A DNA stretch of 64,000 nt from Acanthaster planci. Its lineage: Eukaryota > Echinodermata > Asteroidea > Valvatida > Acanthasteridae. This document shows, piece after piece, positions 27,022-39,039 of the stretch. The notes beneath the pieces were generated by a model. That model did no database searches and was not told where the DNA came from. It saw only the letters and a list, made by a program, of their open reading frames with translations. The stretch is from positions 1,470,500-1,534,499 of the forward strand of contig NW_019091382.1 of assembly GCF_001949145.1 (NCBI RefSeq), read 5' to 3'. Positions within the stretch are counted from its first letter, which is position 1. Each line of letters opens with the position of its first letter. A program made the position numbers and the translations under genes.

Positions 27022-27519
27022 GAATGCCCAATGACCAATTTCACTTTTCTTAAAAAAAAAAAGAAAAAGAAACTTGTCAAATCTCTGTGCACACTATCCA
27101 ACCTCTTTGAAAGCAACTCGACCGTGAAGTGATGGAGAGCTGACGGGAAAAAAACACAAAAACAAAAACAAAAAAAAACAGTTTTGAAACATCATTCTTC
27201 AAAATCATCTTCGGGGACTCCAGCGCTGGTGTCGTGAATTGTCTCAAGGGTCTAAAATTAGAATGACACGCACTCCCCCCCCATTCTCAGTGCGGCTCAT
27301 GCAAGTCCACTCATCCCGCATCAAAAGAAAAAAAAAAAATCAGAAAGTACATGCATTGTATGTGAATTATGGCTTCAGCACACTGTACATGTACATGCCC
27401 TTGTATCTGACTCATGCCGCTGTGTTGAATTAGCATGACAATGGCAGGAGCTGGTTGCCACCCCCCCCCTTCATGGGTTTTTTTTTCTTCGATGTCTCGT
27501 CTGCGACCACCGTTACCCC

Positions 27520-27640
27520 GTCTGGGGCACGTTTCATCTCATCTCATCTCCTTCCATCTTCCTTCCCCCCTCTGTCTCCTACACTCATCCCATCCTCCAC
27601 TCTTCTCCCCTCCCCCCCCTTTTGCCTCATCCCCAAGTGT
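27520..27640. repeat. Pyrimidine-rich low-complexity tract
   Basis: About 120 bp composed mostly of C and T on the plus strand, including CATCT repeats near 27534-27548 and C8 at about 27612. The open frames here are compositional artefacts. Confidence 0.7.
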
Positions 27641-28152
27641 CCAGTTTCTTTTGTGGTGTCGAGTTCCGCTCCTGGCGTGGCTGCTCTACCCACCAGAGTT
27701 GGTCACCGACCTTTCGCAGCTACCGCCGCTGTAGGCTTTGGAATTGCACATTTAAAAAAAAAAACCACACATTCGGCAGCTTGTTACATGGAGCAATGTA
27801 CCGGCCTTGATTTGAGTTCATACTTTTGACCAGAGGCATTTGTGCAAGTCATGATGAAGCTTTTACCCCTGCCTCCTTCTCAGCCCAGTCATTTGACAAC
27901 CGACTAGGGATCCTCAAACTGCAGACAAGAATGTTCATTGACAAGAATTGAGTTCTTCACAGACGTTGCTTTGAGTTTTGGCCAACCCCGTACAGGCTCT
28001 GGTACTTCAGAAAACCTGGAAGAATTCAAGAAAAAAAATGCTGAGATACTGAGAGTCTGAATCACACCTCTCTGTATGTACCCACAAATGTGCTACAAAA
28101 ACACCGGCATCCTACTTGTATTTTTATCCATTCTGTTCGTCCTTGTCAAATG

Positions 28153-28513
28153 CAAGGAGGCATGTGGCCTAGTGGTTAGGGTTTGTAGCTGCTGATCATA
28201 GGGAGGGTCGGGGGTTCGAATCCAGCTGGTGACAGCATGTTGTGATCCTGGGCAAGCCACTTTACCCCTATGTGGCTCTCTTTATCTAGGAGTGAATGGG
28301 TACCTGTGAGGGCAGATATGGTGGGTTAGCTGTTTGCAGCAAAATGGCCGCACCAGGCTAGTATACTCCCCAGGGAGCTGAGATGGTTTCAGGAATGTTC
28401 AGATGATGTGTGAGCCCAGTGTGCTGGGATAATGATAATACAGCACCTCGGAAGAGATTGCTACTGTAGATAGATGGCGCTTTACAATTGCCTGTTATTG
28501 TTATTATTATTAA
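28153..28513 (+). mobile_element. tRNA-derived SINE, apparently near full length
   Basis: A box TGGCCTAGTGG (28165-28175) and B box GGTTCGAATCC (28213-28223) are near-perfect pol III promoter elements at tRNA-like spacing. A central domain follows (GGGCAAGCCACTTTACCCC, then GAATGGGTACCTG), of a type I recall from other marine invertebrate SINEs. The element closes with GATGGCGCTTTACAA and a TTATTATTATTA tail, as in SINEs mobilised by a LINE partner. Target duplications were not identified. The core domain recurs, decayed, near 45375-45450. Confidence 0.8.
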
Positions 28514-30231
28514 GTTTCTGTCACAGAGAGAACTTGAGCTTGGTACTCCCACGAAGATCGTCCAGATTCCTCTGTGGCCCAGCCTTCAAATCTAGCTTCG
28601 TACAGAGCTCCACGATGCGGAAGGCTTGGTTGACTATTTCCATTCTACACAGGCGGGCACTGGTCCTTCAGAACAATTGGCTTCATCTGTTAATGCACTT
28701 CTCAATACCGAGAAATGAGGGCTGTAGCACATGAAAAGGTTTTGAAGCCTGTCAACGTCTGAAAAATTTTTTGAATACAAACTTCATGTCTTTTATGGAT
28801 TACGAACCCCAAATACAGGTAGCAAAACCGTTTCATTATTTGGACCCGTGTCCTAAAGTAAACTTGTGCCTGTATTCTCGACATTTCAAGATCTCACTGG
28901 AGCTCAGACATGTTCAAATTGAAAGGTATCCACTCCCACGTGCCTCTTCCTTTTAGAAATTGATGCCTTCAAAAAGGCCGTGTGTGTACATCGATGATAG
29001 AATCTGTGAAGGTCCTGCCACGGACACTCATAAAATCTTTCATTGGGTCATTCACTCGGAAGCGGACAAGTCCATCCTGGAATCCTGTAGATTCCCACAA
29101 TAATTTGGCGATGAATAGATACAGTCTCAAGAATTAAATTTATCCGGGGGGGGGGCGATTTCATGTAACATATCTCACCACATTGCCGACTAGGGGCTAT
29201 TAAGTCAAAATAAACAGCTATTACAAAAAGGGCGCATTTTTTTGACAACTATACTCCATCTTTTTTTTTTACGAGGATCTTCAACCTGCAAAATTGACTT
29301 TGAAATATTGACACAAGAGTTGTACTTCGGATGAAGCAGGCCTGCCAGAACAGAATTCCAATTTGTGTTTGTAGTTTTCAGGGCTGATATTTGATGCCTA
29401 ATACTTGCCCTCCCATGTTGCTAGGCCTGCCTTTTTATCGTCAGCAATTACTTGAGAATTGGGGGAGGGTGATTTAAAGTACTCCATGGGGCGCCCAGTT
29501 GCTGGGGCTTCTTTGCCACCGTTTTGTCGGTGTTGACAAAATGCACAAGTGCCTCTTGAAGTCTGGTGATTCATGGCTGTACATTTGAAGGCTCTTTTTA
29601 ATGAAAGGCCTCGGCTTGTGCATTTGGAAGCCTGATAAGGTTGACGTGCATTGGTTGGAACTCCTCTGGGTTTCAGAAGTGAAGCTTTCCACCACGGGAG
29701 TGGTGTTCCTGGGTCAGGTATTTGAATCAGGTCTCTGCGGGGCTGAAGTCGTGTACGAGTTGGGAGCCCCGGTCCCAACCTGAGCAATCCAACGCTGAAT
29801 GCCCTTCTCCTCCAGATGTAGTTGAACTCCTCCAAAGAAAGTCAACCCTAACAGTCCTCAATCCTGCTGTTTCAAGATAATTTCTCACACATCTGAGAAA
29901 TGCAGGGCCAGTGCGGCGGACTCGACTGGCTGTGATGTGAATGGGGCTGTTAACGGCATTGAAAACCTTGACAGAACTGGGACTTGAACCTGGAACCACT
30001 GAACTGCTGTTCCAGTGCTCCGCCAACTATTTGAAGTAATCCGCCCACCCTTGGCATCCTCCTGTAAAGCCTTTTTAATCACTGCTCGAGTTGGGATGCC
30101 AGTCAGCAGATCAAGCCCAGCGCCACATTGAGGAGATTTACGGCAGGCAGACAAGCGCCCTCTAAGCCTGGCCTGAGAAAATCTGTTTTTCATTCCAAAA
30201 CCAACTTTCCTTTTGTCAACCGAGATTGTTG
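28514..30231. other. Non-coding DNA between SINE and unrecognised frame
   Basis: No exon recognised. A G10 run lies near 29146. A frame of 145 codons on the minus strand (29398-29835) has no recognisable domain. Confidence 0.5.
29975..30030 (-). mobile_element. tRNA-derived SINE head
   Basis: On the minus strand an A-box-like TGGCGGAGCACTGG (30025-30012) is followed at tRNA spacing by the B box GGTTCAAGTCC (29990-29980). The downstream sequence, CAGTTCTGTCAAGG, continues beyond the tRNA part as in a SINE, so this is not a tRNA gene. The 3' limit is not clear. Confidence 0.55.
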
Positions 30232-30978
30232 TTAATCACCGGCATTCTCCGGTTTGCTACTTTTGAATTTGTGGTATTGTTCCGCCGGCTGGTGCAATAC
30301 CATCATTTGATATCTCAAAGGAAGAATAAAAATCCTTTGACGGCGAGTCAGAAGACTGCACAAGGCAGTTGTTTGTCTGCAGTCTGGGCTTTGCAGCGTT
30401 AATTTGCTTGACTCCAAATTAGTGTTATTTGTACCCCCAGCGCTACTTCCCGTCTTTCTCTCCCTGCTAGCTTTTGTGCTCCGGCATCCAGGAAGGTTTT
30501 CGGCCAAGCGAAAATCCTGCGGCTTAAAAGCAGGGCTCAGCTTGTCTCCTTTTGTCCGGCAGATTTGTCCAACATGGCTTAAGGCATGTTCGGGCCATTG
30601 TTCATGGGGAGCACTCATCGGCTGAATGGGAGTAAGTTGTTTGGCCGGACAATGCCTCAGTTTGGCTGAAGGACATTGCGATGGGCCATCTCCAAGGATC
30701 GATTGGAGATGGTCAGTCCAGCCCCCAGCCAAAGTGGTGTCCAGCTTGTCCAGTTGGTTGTCGATGGATATTGGCAAACATCCAAGTTGATTTTGTTGGA
30801 TTCCGATAAGACCATTTTTCTTCATTTCCAAAGCCAAGGAACAGATTCCCCCATATTTATGCATATTCCTGAAGCCTGTCGCTTTATTGGAAATTGTCTT
30901 GTTATACACAATTGCCGAGCTGTAGTTTAAATGAAAACCAGCGGAACAATCAAAGTATCCATGCATCTCGCTGAGCAT
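30232..30978 (-). other. Unrecognised 248-codon open frame
   Basis: This is the longest gap-free open frame in the window, from ATG at 30978 to TAA at 30234-30232 on the strand opposite the Eph gene. I recognise no domain, signal peptide or transmembrane segment, and composition is not like the GC-rich Eph exons. A frame this long is mildly unexpected by chance in 64 kb at this base composition (rough hand estimate: order of one percent). It could be chance, a degraded retrocopy, or constrained non-coding DNA. I do not call it a gene. Confidence 0.25.
30686..30712. repeat. Perfect 10-bp stem hairpin
   Basis: CCATCTCCAA and its inverse TTGGAGATGG are separated by seven bases. The stem is too short for a microRNA precursor and no flanking pairing was found. 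Confidence 0.5.
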
Positions 30979-33900
30979 TATTTGAATTCACTGTGAACAA
31001 CCCGAGCTAATGAATTTGTTCTATATTCAGTGCGCAATCACTTTTAAGTTTGCCAGGTTGTTCCTTTTCCCCTGCGATTGTTATGTCTTGTTGCGAAATG
31101 TACCGATTACATCAGTGCAAAAGGAGAGAGAGAGAGAAAGGATTACAAATCTTGGGGTGGATTAATAACCTCAATGCGTCACCCTACTCGTGTCCCCAAG
31201 TCACATGACGAGCCCAAAGCTCCACCCCCGCACCCCGGCCTTGGTGACTTGATCCCCTGAAAAATGTTGCCAGAGGAATGGGTTCCTCCTGCCGCGGCCA
31301 CCAAGAGGCGCAGTTGCTGCCGTCTCATCACCTCCAGTCCTTCTTAAAAGCACCGGGGTCGGCAGATTAGGAGCATGACATNCCCCCCCTTGTTTTCCCC
31401 AGATGGCCCCTTTGTCCCCCCTCCCCCTGTTCATTGTAGGGCCGAGGATTTTTTTTTTTTTTATCTTGTCTGCCTGGAGCACAGATTATCAATTCCCTTT
31501 CATGCGCTCTCTCTTCCTCATGAAATATGCATCCCATGTCCTTTCATGGGCCCAAGAAGTGGTGCTCTGCTTTTTGGAGTTGTTGATTTTCCAGTTTAGG
31601 GGATAGATAGATATTGGGTTTTCTGAGGAGCCTCCCTGCATAATAAAGCCCTTCGTATCTAAAAGTCTGTATCTTTTATCTTGGTGCATAGATTTTTTTG
31701 GGGGGAGGAAGCATGAACCGTCATCCAAATTCATAGAACTCTACATTACATGACTAATTTTCTGAGTATGTTCATATTCTGTTCCTAGTTTTACAGCTCA
31801 GAAAGTGGCATTTTCTAAAACTCAAAACAATGTTTTCGAAACGTGATTGCAACTCACAGCAGTGTGCGTTTTGAAGGGAGAGGTCCCAAAGCTCTGTCAG
31901 GAGAAGAGGAATTTGAAACCGAACCAGCTTTCAGTTTTATTTGGATGTCAAACGGTACCAAAAGGAAAAAAAACATAGAGCCATTTTGTTCCGGGGTTGT
32001 AATCTCTCTGGACATTTCACCATTTCAGGATTTTGGACTCGGCCACGGTGGACTTGTAGATTTCAGTTTTCAGGTTTTCTTTCCATTCTGAGTTAAATAC
32101 CAAAACTAAATTTATAATGGTATGGAAGGGGTCAGACAAAAACTGGAAACTGGGTGTGTCCCCGAAGGAGAGTACATGTGATTTACACAGTTTTTAAGAA
32201 AAATATTAAGAATACAGAAGTGCAAAGGGCTTCATCACTTAAAGTTTTATCAATTAATACGTGAAGAATAACTTTCTTAATCCCTGGATTACAGCTGCAG
32301 TTACAACTTGTCAGACATTATTGCAGAAATATTGTGCCCTTTAATTGCCGTAGTAGAGTTCTGATAATTCAGGTTTTGCCACTTCTTGGGACATGGTTTT
32401 GAAATAGTTCAGTACGAGACTCACATGCATGTAATCCTGGCCATTTTGGAGAGAACTCAGGCTGCTGTTAGCTCGTAAAGTCTAAAGGAAAATCACTTTG
32501 CTTCTCTTACGGGTGTTTTTATTCCTCCGTGTTCCTCAGCCATCACTCCTGTTCTCGTGATCGTTTCTTCAGCTGCCGTTTGGGTTCATGTCCTGAAGAA
32601 ACCTCTTTAGAGGAAGTGGCTTCTTCAAACAAAATGAGTTTTTCATAAAAGTATATGGAGATGAGGGACGAAGTCTTTAAAATGACATTGTGGATGGAAC
32701 GACTAACAAATGAGACTTGTGAGTGATGGATGCCATTTTCAGTTCATCAGTAGGTTGGTTGGACGACCCAACGATTTGTATGCCAATTTTCTTCTCTGCA
32801 GGACCTGTCTTCTCCTGCACGTATCAAAAATGAAAAGGGAAAAAAAAAATAGCAATGGCATTTTGATCTTTCCTTGAAGTCAAAATGGCTTACAAGTGAC
32901 TGTTAGTTTAGGCCGAGCTCCTTACCACAGCTCGGAGCCCATGTGGAGTAAATTGAAATAAGAACCGGCAATTCCCGACCAGGCCGTCACAGGTGCTTTT
33001 TGTTTCTGATGGTGTTCGTCTGGAGCTGCGTATCGTTTTACGTCGTTTCGTGAAATGAGCTTCCCCCCTCCCCCTTTCAATCACGGGCCAGAAATGAGCT
33101 ATGGGTATTTCCAAATTGAAAGAGTAGCTGAAAAATGGTTTCCAAATGGGGTTTCTTTTAAGGGGGGGGGCCCACTGTAAAGTGATGGGGATGTAATTCA
33201 GTGGCCGTCAAAAAGTCTTGAGGAATGTCTCTGGGATGAGTCAGGACTAGAGAACTCGGGTGTGTCTCTTTAGAGTCCCTGATGTCGGCGGTGGCTCAGA
33301 GCTTTCAGGAGAGCCTGCAAGTGCAGGAGAGAGGAGCTTTCAGGATGCATATCCGTCTTTTGCTCACTGTGTCTCACAAAGAAAGAAATACCTCGGCCCA
33401 GTACAAGAGAAGTCTCGGCGGAAATGAAGCCCTGCCAGTATCCACGGGTTGGGTTAGAGTCCCGAGTTGTGTCAACAACAACCCCCAAAAAAGCCGACAT
33501 GGGAATTCATTTCCAGTACGGTAAATTTAATCGTACGATGAGCTCATCAGTAGAAAGGTAACGTGATCACAAAGGACGGCTGTCCCCCCCTTTTTTTTGG
33601 CTCCTTGTGAGACTTGTGCTGTTTTTGTAAAGTCGGGTGTGAGATTTCTTGGTTGACTGGAGTTCGGGGATATAACCTCGACAGAAACGACACCCGGGAC
33701 AAAAAGCTGACCGTGGGTTTAGCCGCTCCACTCTGGCTTCAGAGGAACAAACTTGGCCTGGTAACCTCAGCTGAAGAGTCAACAAGACATCCTTTTGGTG
33801 ACGTAAATGGATGTCCCTCCCCCACAGAACAGGCCCCTCTTGGGGGTACGAGCTACTTGCAAATCCAACATTTGTATTCGTGGCTTATTCCAAAGTTTGC

Positions 33901-36900
33901 TCTGGTGATTTCTGTGGGTTTTGCAAGAGAAAGGGACAGAGGGAAATTGGAAAGATATTGACACCCCCCCTCATTATTTGGAAGTCACTTTGACTCCAAA
34001 CAAATCTTCTGTTTCTCTTTGATGACTGTATTTTTGGGCGGGGTTTCGCAACCTTGGTTTCTACTGTAGAACCAACCGTAAATGGCAGAAAGTGGCTCGT
34101 CAGAATTTGGGCAGAGAAACTGCAGTGCAACTTGGGCAGCGGTGGTTTTGTTTAGGGGGAATACGTCGAGGGAGGGATGGGGTTGTGACGGCAAACGATT
34201 GTGCAAGAAATGGTTTTAGTGCCGTCTAGCAGTGCAGACGCGAGGGAAACACGAAAATGCCCAAAAGCTCCAGCTGATCTTGTTTTTGCCAATTTCATCA
34301 AATATTAATATTGACTGGGGTTTGAAGCCGATCCAACAATATCGCTGTCATAAAAAAAAAGCTGGCAGAGATGGTTATTAAAGTTTAGTGCTTTCCTGGT
34401 ACGGAGCAGATGTTTGTGTGGAGTCTTTTTCCATAGGCATAATTGCTGGCTGTTTGCTGCAGATGTTTTTCAGGTTTAGGCCGGCTAGGAGTACTCACTG
34501 TTGTGTGTTTATGTAAATGTACCGGTATATTCAGGGTTTTTTTTTATTGTTATCTTGCAGGCGTCTGTCTGTACATTCAATTCTGTTTACGATGTGCTTT
34601 TTTCAGGCAGACATACTTTTCGCTGGGTTTGCCTGTTATCTTTTTCTATTTTTTTTCCCCACACAAAGAGCCCAAGTTTCATTTGAAAATCCTGATAATC
34701 TATCCTTGCACATGCAGATCGTTAAACACCTGTACTTTTTCCATCAGTGTTCTGTACTTAGTTCCGAGAGTCTCTTAAATACATGGCACGCTGTCGGCTG
34801 TTATTTTTTTGTTTGGCTCCACTGACTGATGTTGAACAAATGACAAGCATTTTCCCAGTCGTTCCTTTCTCTCTGAGTTTTTGCATTCGAGTCTTATCGG
34901 ACGGAGGGGTGAGTGAACGAGCGACAAGCGACACGGACTCGCTCCCTGGCAGCTACCCGCACTTCTCTTCGCCAGAAGCCCGCGCAAACAAGTCCCAAAT
35001 TCAATCGAGCGACGATCGGCAAATAAAGCACGCTGTTTCTCCTCTCCCTCCCTCCCCGCTCGTGCCTTTTTTAAAATTTCTTCCCCCCCCCTTCGGTCAG
35101 GCACATTTGCCGCCTCCTTACATCAGATGAGATGAACTCCCCAGAATATCCGATATTCTTAATTGCTACAACTCTTAATCGATCAGGTTCCCGACAACAT
35201 TTTGCCCAAATCCATATCGGATTAGGTTTGATTTTTCTCCCCCACCCAGCACTGACTGTGTCCAGAAGGGGGAAATATTGCCAGGCATTGTAAAAGCATT
35301 GGCAACAGTGTGTGTCTTAGTATTTCATTGTCCGCATGCATGTCAAGAGCCTCTCCTTTTATTGCAAGGTCCAAGTGTAATTCCAACAGTTATTTTGCAA
35401 ACTATCATGAGATACATTTTGTTGAGAATTTACTGGACACAACCCATCTTGTGAATTTATTGGTCACTTTTATTGTATATAAACCTTCCCAAGGTCTCAA
35501 AAATCCTCCGCTTTAATAGAAAAATCAGGAAAACGTTCTGTACACCTGAACTTTGTAGGCATACCAACCTACCGTCATTCAAAATCTGCCGCGCTGCAAA
35601 ACTGTGGTGTAGATTTAACACCAAATCTAAATAGGGCAACAAGAGTCCAACATTGCCTGGTATGGATACCAAGGGTGTTGATGTTACACTTAAACTTGGT
35701 GGTTATTTGAATGCAGTGGTGGATGCGGAAATATCCGTGATGTTCAAGGTTAAAATCATATATTTACAAATGTGTAGATGTATTTTCCTCAAAAGACTCT
35801 TGAAGCTGATTGGCCGTTTGGATGATTAACAAGTTAAAAAAACGAGCCAAGGTTGCAGTCGACCTTGGTATACATTTTCAGCTTCTCCCTGTTGCCATGG
35901 CAATGCAATGGAATGCAATGGCTGCCACAGTACAGCTCACCCTTCCAAGGCAGCTGGAGACCGACTGATGTACATGTAGATGTTTTGTGCATCAGGAGGT
36001 TCTACGCTTATACGCATGAAATTGGAAGGGAGGAAAAGTACCAGCATTGAATTGTGTTTTTACTCACTCGCGCGTGTTGGTTTTGTTTGTTTTAGTGCAC
36101 CATTGCACAGTTCATTGGAACAGCTTGAAGTTAACGAGCTTTCACAATTTGAAAAGAGTAGCTCAGTCTTTCTGGAGGGGAACAGCTGGTCAAAATGTTG
36201 TCATGTACTTTTGGCGAAGTACACCGTACGGCTTTACTGAGGCTGTAATTGTATGTGGCAGAAAGCAGACACATTCAGCCGGTTTTTTTTTTGCTTTAAA
36301 AAAAGAAGAAAAGAAAAGAAAAAAAGATTATGAAGGCGTCAACTGGTCCGATCGCTACGTTCTGGCGCGGAGCTTTCAAAGGGGTGCAAATTGAGGCGGT
36401 TTGGTCTTTGAACTTGAATCGGAGTATTTGCAGAGAACCGTCTCAAACAGTTGTATCATATTAGGGATTTACTCTTTAAGCATGGCACAAAGTGGAGTTG
36501 GATCCCTTAGTGGATGAGGCACCTGTGCTCGTTAGCATTCATGTCGGTAGACAGAATGCACTTTGAATGAACCTGACAAAATGTCGAGTATATATTAATG
36601 GATTCGTCACATTTGAATAACGTTTCTCATCAGCAAAAAAGTTCAAGGACGTGAATTGCCGTCATTGTAACAGCCTCGGGGGGAATGATATTGTGCTGGC
36701 CATCAGGCCTGGGCGGCACCGTGTGATCCGCGTTGCGGAACCATTGCAAATGAGCTTCCCTTGTCAACAAAGGCTTACAGACAATGATATACATAATAAT
36801 GGTGCAGAAAAATCAAGGGGCCCATTCTTCAGTCGGTATTTGGGTCAGATCTGGGCCACAGAAGTTCGCATGACTCCGAGCGAGATATTATTAATGTCAC

Positions 36901-37735
36901 AGTCACGCGTGGTGCAGGATGTTTTAATTCAAGTTGATGACCATTAGTTCTCAGTAATGTCTGTTCTTTCAAAGAAAAAGACCCTCCGTTTGGAACGGGG
37001 AAGCAGCTGTAAAAAGTATAGTAAGCGGGCGAATAGGACGTACGTAAATGATATGTGGTGTTCTGCCTCTCTGCTCACTTTAAAAAAGAAGGCAGTGCAC
37101 TTTTAGGAGCAGAAAAGTTGGGCTTCTGTACCCACTGCCCCTGTCCTTGTACATGTATGCATGCTGTGGAATGATTGGTTGTAAGACGGAAAGTACCAGC
37201 AGAGGGCGCTGTTCACCATTCATGTGGTTCATAGAACAGTATACCTGTAGCTGGCGGACCAATAAACTGCCATACACAGCAGTGAGAAATACTCCCACCT
37301 GAAAGAAAATCTGGAAACATGTTTGTTTCTCAGGTGTTGAAGATGCGCATCCACTTAAGTGCTCATGTCTTCATCTTTTCCTTTTTTACGTGCACTTTTT
37401 AGCAGCTGACTGATGATCTTTGAATATTTGAGTTTTATTGAGAGATCATCACCCCTTGATAGGCGTGAAGCCCGTCGCCATTTTGAAAATTGATGCCTAG
37501 CTCCACTGCAAAATAGAGCCATTAGGAGGGCCCCCTTTGGTCCAATATTTTTGGAACTACAAGCTGGATGTTCCGCTGGTAACTACCATCTTTCTTTTTA
37601 ACAAGCCATCCAGTTTATGTGGTACAAAATGCTCCAATAGCCCAAGAATTTAGTAGCCCGCAGATAGTGAGTTTTGTTGCCACAAGCAGTTGGAGGCTTA
37701 CTTAGTGGCCTGCAACCAAAAGGCCGAGGTATGTG
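30979..37735. other. Non-coding DNA upstream of the first visible exon
   Basis: No exon recognised over 6.7 kb. It holds a GA run near 31123, a G9 near 33162, a C9 near 35083 and an AAAAG-type low-complexity tract at 36298-36326. The most plausible identity is the 3' part of the long intron leading to the exon at 38092. Confidence 0.55.
37196..37210 (+). promoter_or_regulatory. CTCF-like core motif
   Basis: CCAGCAGAGGGCGCT matches every position of the bilaterian CTCF core as I know it (CCASYAGRKGGCRSY). It lies about 880 bp upstream of the exon at 38092. Caution: GAGGGCGCTGTTCACC within and after it (37202-37217) also occurs at 58123-58138 at the end of a small inverted-repeat element, so the motif may derive from a transposon terminus. 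Confidence 0.4.
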
Positions 37736-37983
37736 TCATTCCATGAGGTTGGGGCACAATTTGTGACGGTGTCCTTGTTACATGGGTAACTTTTACCATC
37801 TGTCATGACCTGTAGAGTAGGTCATTTACTCTGTAAAAATAGCACACACCTCTGTATTCAGCCTTGCAAGATGTATAACAATGTCAATTTGGAATCCACA
37901 TTCAGGGAAATAGCTGTTCATTTTTACGGAGCCCATGTAACAATTGACACAGTCACAAATTGTGCCCCAACCTCATGGGATGA
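37736..37983. mobile_element. MITE with about 50-bp inverted repeats, just upstream of an Eph exon
   Basis: The left arm begins TCATTCCATGAGGTTGGGGC and the right arm, inverted, begins TCATCCCATGAGGTTGGGGC. Pairing continues through CACAATTTGTGAC and TTGTTACATGGG. An inner hairpin ATGACCT/AGGTCAT lies near 37806-37829. The element ends 108 bp before the exon at 38092, so it abuts the acceptor region. Target duplication unclear, superfamily unassigned. Confidence 0.8.
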
Positions 37984-38091
37984 CCCGTGTGTGTGTGCGC
38001 TGGTTAGGAAGTGAGGGGTTTGTTGGTTGGATTCTGCATGTGTATTTCCCGGTCTCATTCCCCTCTTCTTTCTTCTTTCTCATTGCCGCAG

Positions 38092-38247
38092 CGTGCATTG
38101 TCGGGACGTACAAGGCTGGCGTGGGACCCGACCGTTGCAGCCCCTGCCCGGCCAAGAGCCACGCCGACCACAACTCCACGCGGCAGTGCACCTGTATACC
38201 CGACTTCTTCCGTGTGCCCGAGGAAGGCCCGGAGGTCGCCTGCACCG
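38092..38247 (+). CDS. Eph: Eph receptor exon: second cysteine-rich (EGF-like) module
   Basis: The 156-nt exon has acceptor ...GCCGCAG at 38091 and donor GTAGGT at 38248, with phase 1 on both sides. It encodes the Eph pattern CxxGxYK, CxxCP, CxC, DFFR and ACTG: six cysteines, beginning CIVGTYKAG, with CSPCP and a C-T-C pair in the middle. This is the extracellular cysteine-rich linker between the ligand-binding domain and the fibronectin repeats, involved in receptor clustering in known Ephs. An N-glycosylation sequon (NST) follows the CSPCP motif. The 156-nt length equals that of the matching vertebrate exon as I recall it. Upstream exons for the signal peptide and ligand-binding domain are not found in the window. 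Confidence 0.96.
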
Positions 38248-39039
38248 GTAGGTACAACCCAAACAAAAAAAAGGGGGGGGGAGGAGTTTGGACTGAGATT
38301 CTATACGTGAATCATGGACTCCATCAGCAGAGAAATTTACCTCTGGCGGGAAGTTTCTTTTTTGCTTCACATGTAACATTTATGAAACAATGAAATAGAG
38401 CCCAGTGTGGCACATTGTGTGTTAGCACAGGACATCAGTTTAGCCGAGCTTGGCAGAAAGGCTCTCTTTGCAGGTTTCACGTCACTAAACGAGTCCGACA
38501 CCATCATCTACATCTGAAGTCCACACTTGATCACCATCTGTGCCAGTGGTCAGTGTAAACTTCTTGTTATGATGAAAACAGTATTGTCGTAGGGCCTTTT
38601 ATTGCTTTGACAGTGTGGTTAGGGAACTTCTGCACTTTTGGGGGGGGCTTTGAGAGTGGGTTACAGAGTAGAGTCTCATTTTCAAAGTGAGAAGTAGTTC
38701 CATCAACGCACCAACCGGGAAATGAAAATATCCTGCCCAGAATGTTGCATTGCCATTAACCAGCACCACTCCAAACATCCCCAAAGGATTGCGTGATAAG
38801 TAGCCAAGGACAGTTAATTTTAAAAGTTAGAAAGTCTGAGCAAGGCAGTGGGAACAGTGAAAATATATGTACATGTACTCATTGTGATAGTGGGCACATA
38901 ATATAAATCACCATGATGCAGACTTTGCGCACCAAATGGGCTCAATATTCCCCCCAAAATGCACCCCTGAGATGCCCCTCAATAGCCCACTGACAGACAT
39001 CCCCAGCAGGTGTAGCACCATACTTGGCAGTGCACCGGG

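Larger units (their letters stand above)
23687..28152. other. Non-coding DNA with GC-rich patches
   Basis: GC-rich patches near 24060-24180 and 25540-25740 were read in all frames for Eph ligand-binding or signal-peptide sequence; none was found. G-runs lie at about 25128 and 25840 and C-runs at 27461 and 27608. Tracts near 27050-27180 are A-rich. No exon is supported. Confidence 0.5.

Noticed and set aside
28165-28223. Possible true tRNA gene
   Set aside because: A and B boxes are good, but the sequence does not close into an acceptor stem and continues into a SINE core and tail.
29398-29835. 145-codon minus-strand frame
   Set aside because: No domain, low-complexity regions, and a length near the chance maximum for this DNA.
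30686-30712. MicroRNA precursor
   Set aside because: The stem is only 10 bp with a 7-base loop and no extended flanking pairing, below the length of animal precursors.
37944-38393. 149-codon plus-strand frame covering the first visible exon
   Set aside because: Only 38092-38247 resembles Eph; the flanks are intronic sequence that happens to stay open, and clear splice sites bound the exon.
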